DNA of 64,000 nt from Flavobacterium nackdongense (GTDB lineage Bacteria; Bacteroidota; Bacteroidia; Flavobacteriales; Flavobacteriaceae). The notes under the pieces are model-generated. The model was not told where the DNA came from. It did no database searches and was given only the letters and a program-made list of their open reading frames with translations. Both the position numbers and the translations under genes were made by a program. This document shows, piece by piece, positions 62,901 through 64,000 of this stretch. Numbering within the stretch: position 1 is the stretch's first letter; each line of letters begins with the position of its first letter. The stretch spans positions 1-64,000 of the forward strand of contig NZ_CP037933.1 of assembly GCF_004355225.1 (NCBI RefSeq), read 5' to 3'.

Positions 62901-64000
62901 AATAGCAGTATCACAGTTGGTTGGATTTAAAATTTCACAAATTTGATATGTTAATGTTTGTGTTCCAACAGGCGCATTAGGCATTACATCAACAGATCCG
63001 TCAGCATTAAGTTGTAAAAATGGATTTGGAACGGTAGTTGTCAAAGTAACAAGCGAAGGATTTACGCTAGCGCCATTTAGAGTGTCATTTGTAAATACAT
63101 TTACAACTTTAGGAATAATTTGATTAATTCCTACAATTGAGCCTGCATTATCGTTAACTGCATCAATTTTTGGAGCATTCACTGTCACCGTCACGGTTGC
63201 AGAATCACAAATTGTTGGATTAGTTTTGTCGCAAATAGAATAGACAATGGAATAAATTCCAGCCGGAGTACCTTGAGGCACGCTTATTTGTCCTGTTGTT
63301 GTATCAATTTGAGGAACAGGGGCACCATTGATGGATAATGCAGGGGTTGTTATAGAAAGGTTGACTTGGACTATAGCTACATTAACGCCGTTTAAGGTGT
63401 CATTTCCATTTCCATTATTATTCAATACATTTCCTGCATTTGTGTTTCCACTAAGACCATTTCCGCCGGCGATGATGTCGTCTTGGGCGATTATAACTGG
63501 CGGATTACCGGTAATATCCCATTTGCAAGTTTCAGGATTCCAAGTTGCTGTTTCGTAATTTGCTAAAGGCGGTTGTACCGGTTTGGTTCCCGTTACTTCC
63601 CAAGCACAAGACGTCGTATTGAAAGTCGCTGTTTCATAACAAGCCACAGTCGGTTGTACTGGTTTGGTTCCCGTTACTTCCCAAGCACAAGAAGTCGTAT
63701 TGAAAGTTGCTGTTTCATAACAAGCCACAGTCGGTTGCACCGGTTTGGTTCCCGTTACTTCCCAAGCACAAGACGTCGTATTGAAAGTCGCTGTTTCATA
63801 ACAAGCCACAGTCGGTTGTACTGGTTTGGTTCCCGTTACTTCCCAAGCACAAGAAGTCGTATTGAAAGTTGCTGTTTCATAACAAGCCACCGTCGGTTGC
63901 ACCGGTTTGGTTCCCGTTACTTCCCAAGCACAAGACGTCGTATTGAAAGTCGCTGTTTCGTAACAAGCCACAGTCGGTTGTACCGGTTTAGTTCCCGTTA
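59904..64000 (-). CDS. Large repetitive adhesin with T9SS type-B sorting domain (5' partial), at least 1365 aa
   Basis: The frame is open to the window edge; the apparent GTG start at 63971 is internal to a repeat, so the N-terminus is outside. From N to C there are at least five 27-residue ACYETATFNTTSCAWEVTGT-type units, a series of Ig-like repeats of about 109 residues (AQDDTIAGGNG, NNNGNGNDTINGV, SICEKLNPTNCDSATVTITV), and a C-terminal type-B sorting signal (HNAFTPNSDGTNDYLQIDG, VEIYNRWGVLVFE, GTYFYIVNY, KKEGFLYLSR). Type-B signals send proteins through type IX secretion, as in SprB. It is the first gene of a unit with PorP/SprF and OmpA partners. It is probably a surface adhesin for gliding or attachment. 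Confidence 0.93.
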   Translation of the reverse strand, partial: TGTKPVQPTVACYETATFNTTSCAWEVTGTKPVQPTVACYETATFNTTSCAWEVTGTKPVQPTVACYETATFNTTSCAWEVTGTKPVQPTVACYETATFNTTSCAWEVTGTKPVQPTVACYETATFNTTSCAWEVTGTKPVQPPLANYETATWNPETCKWDITGNPPVIIAQDDIIAGGNGLSGNTNAGNVLNNNGNGNDTLNGVNVAIVQVNLSITTPALSINGAPVPQIDTTTGQISVPQGTPAGIYSIVYSICDKTNPTICDSATVTVTVNAPKIDAVNDNAGSIVGINQIIPKVVNVFTNDTLNGASVNPSLVTLTTTVPNPFLQLNADGSVDVMPNAPVGTQTLTYQICEILNPTNCDTAIVTINIVAPVMMVVANAICENDVPYITYTITAVNFTPANGVTITWSDPNNNVITTMNNMPLTAKILWPGALVDQNGNGIDWPGWVFKNNQWIEAADGFESLRPKANVTFTLNPSQTVVVNYPPADPFCTSKPTFVIDAVNDSAGPVVSGTGTINVINVFPNDTLNNAVLNPSDVTLTTIVANPNLILNNNGSVDVKPGTAAGIYSLTYQICENANAGNCDSATVTITVTAPAIVAQDDTIAGGNGAAGNTNAGNVLNNNGNGNDTINGVPVTIAQVNLTITTPASPIGGAPVPKVDTTTGQISIPAGTPAGTYTIVYSICEKLNPTNCDSATVTITVTAPAIVAQDDTIAGGNGAAGNTNAGNVLNNNGNGNDTINGVPVTIAQVNLTITTPASPIGGAPVPKVDTTTGQISIPAGTPAGTYTIVYSICEKLNPTNCDSATVTITVTAPAIVAQDDTIAGGNGAAGNTNAGNVLNNNGNGNDTINGVPVTIAQVNLTITTPASPIGGAPVPKVDTTTGQISIPAGTPAGTYTIVYSICEKLNPTNCDSATVTITVTAPAIVAQDDTIAGGNGAAGNTNAGNVLNNNGNGNDTINGVPVTIAQVNLTITTPASPIGGAPVPKVDTTTGQISIPAGTPAGTYTIVYSICEKLNPTNCDSATVTITVTAPAIVAQDDTIAGGNGAAGNTNAGNVLNNNGNGNDTINGVPVTIAQVNLTITTPASPIGGAPVPKVDTTTGQISIPAGTTAGTYTIVYSICEKLNPTNCDSATVTITVTAPAIVAQDDTIAGGNGDEGNPNAGNVLNNNGNGNDTLNGVNVAIDQVNLTITIPATPIGGAPVPLISTISGQITVPMGTPAGTYTIVYYICDKLNPTNCDPATVTITVDAGLVLDCQAIVVHNAFTPNSDGTNDYLQIDGVDDTNCYPSGVSVEIYNRWGVLVFETSKYNNESNRFDGFSRGRTTISKQDGLPTGTYFYIVNYQSVGGTGNIQTNKKEGFLYLSR
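60554..62188 (-). repeat. Five tandem 327-bp repeats in the adhesin gene
   Basis: The sequence TATCATCTTGAGCAACTATA recurs at 60554, 60881, 61208, 61535, 61862 and 62189, exactly 327 bp (109 codons) apart. The five complete units between these points differ by only a few bases by eye, so they have been amplified or homogenised recently. More diverged Ig-like units lie on either side (near 60240 and from 62190 to 63480). Confidence 0.9.
63559..64000 (-). repeat. 81-bp tandem repeats with alternating A/B units
   Basis: CAAGCCAC recurs at 63640, 63721, 63802, 63883 and 63964, exactly 81 bp apart (27 codons). Units alternate between two types, for example GACGTCG...AAAGTCGC (A) and GAAGTCG...AAAGTTGC (B), giving a 162-bp higher-order unit A-B-A-B-A. 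A diverged unit ends the array near 63490-63560. The array continues past the window edge. Confidence 0.9.

Noticed and set aside
63971..64000. Start codon of the large adhesin at 63971
   Set aside because: The codon is a GTG inside a tandem repeat and the frame continues to the window edge, so the real start is beyond it.
63559..64000. CRISPR array suggested by regularly spaced repeats
   Set aside because: Units are contiguous 81-bp coding repeats in one long frame, with no distinct spacers and no cas genes nearby.

Overview
The window is from a low-GC member of the Bacteroidota, most likely Flavobacterium or a close relative. The evidence is type IX secretion and gliding genes (PorQ, a PorP/SprF protein, an adhesin with a type B C-terminal signal), TAnnTTTG -7 promoter elements, a RteC-like protein and an IntDOT-like integrase.

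Bases 1 to about 31,900 are accessory DNA. They lie against the 3' end of a tRNA-Ser(UGA) gene (31921-32008, minus strand), with a tyrosine recombinase gene just inside the boundary. This looks like one end of an integrative element or a tRNA-anchored island. The core module next to the tRNA is integrase, RteC-like regulator, MerR-type HTH/excisionase-like protein, HTH replication-type protein and DnaC-like ATPase. It also holds a strongly folded non-coding segment followed by a 54-codon ORF. The cargo is mostly defence-type genes: a complete type I restriction-modification operon (hsdM, hsdS, BRO-N/Fic, hsdR), an ImmA/IrrE-like protease, a DUF262-DUF1524-DUF4268 protein with a DUF559-type nuclease, a PD-(D/E)xK protein, a zinc-ribbon/HEPN protein, a DUF4238 protein, a two-gene small/membrane pair, a vWA / unknown / EEP-nuclease operon facing an AAA ATPase, and the tail of a second DUF1524-type protein at the left edge. 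Recurrent intergenic elements lie between these genes: a 73-nt structured leader before two small genes, and a palindrome-headed module present four times. No second tRNA-Ser fragment was noticed in the window, so the far end of the element is probably outside it.

Bases 32,000 to 56,000 are chromosomal backbone. ribB, an LptF/LptG permease, lolA, ftsK and a diacylglycerol-kinase family gene all read leftward. Next comes an oxidative-stress group (tpx, DUF6952-type small protein, thioredoxin, 2-Cys peroxiredoxin, and katG on the opposite strand). A three-gene operon suggests cell-wall sugar turnover (GHL10 hydrolase, AmpG-like permease, GH3 N-acetylhexosaminidase). On the plus strand follow an amino-acid permease, a UMF1-type MFS protein, lon, porQ-cmk and a CAP-domain lipoprotein.

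Bases 56,980 to 64,000 hold a minus-strand unit that fits a secreted surface adhesin system: a very large repetitive protein with a type IX type-B C-terminal signal (5' end beyond the window), its PorP/SprF partner and an OmpA/PD40 envelope protein. The adhesin gene has five near-identical 327-bp repeats and an 81-bp repeat array with alternating A/B units.

All calls rest on reading the sequence and the translations. No database search, folding program or composition calculation was run.
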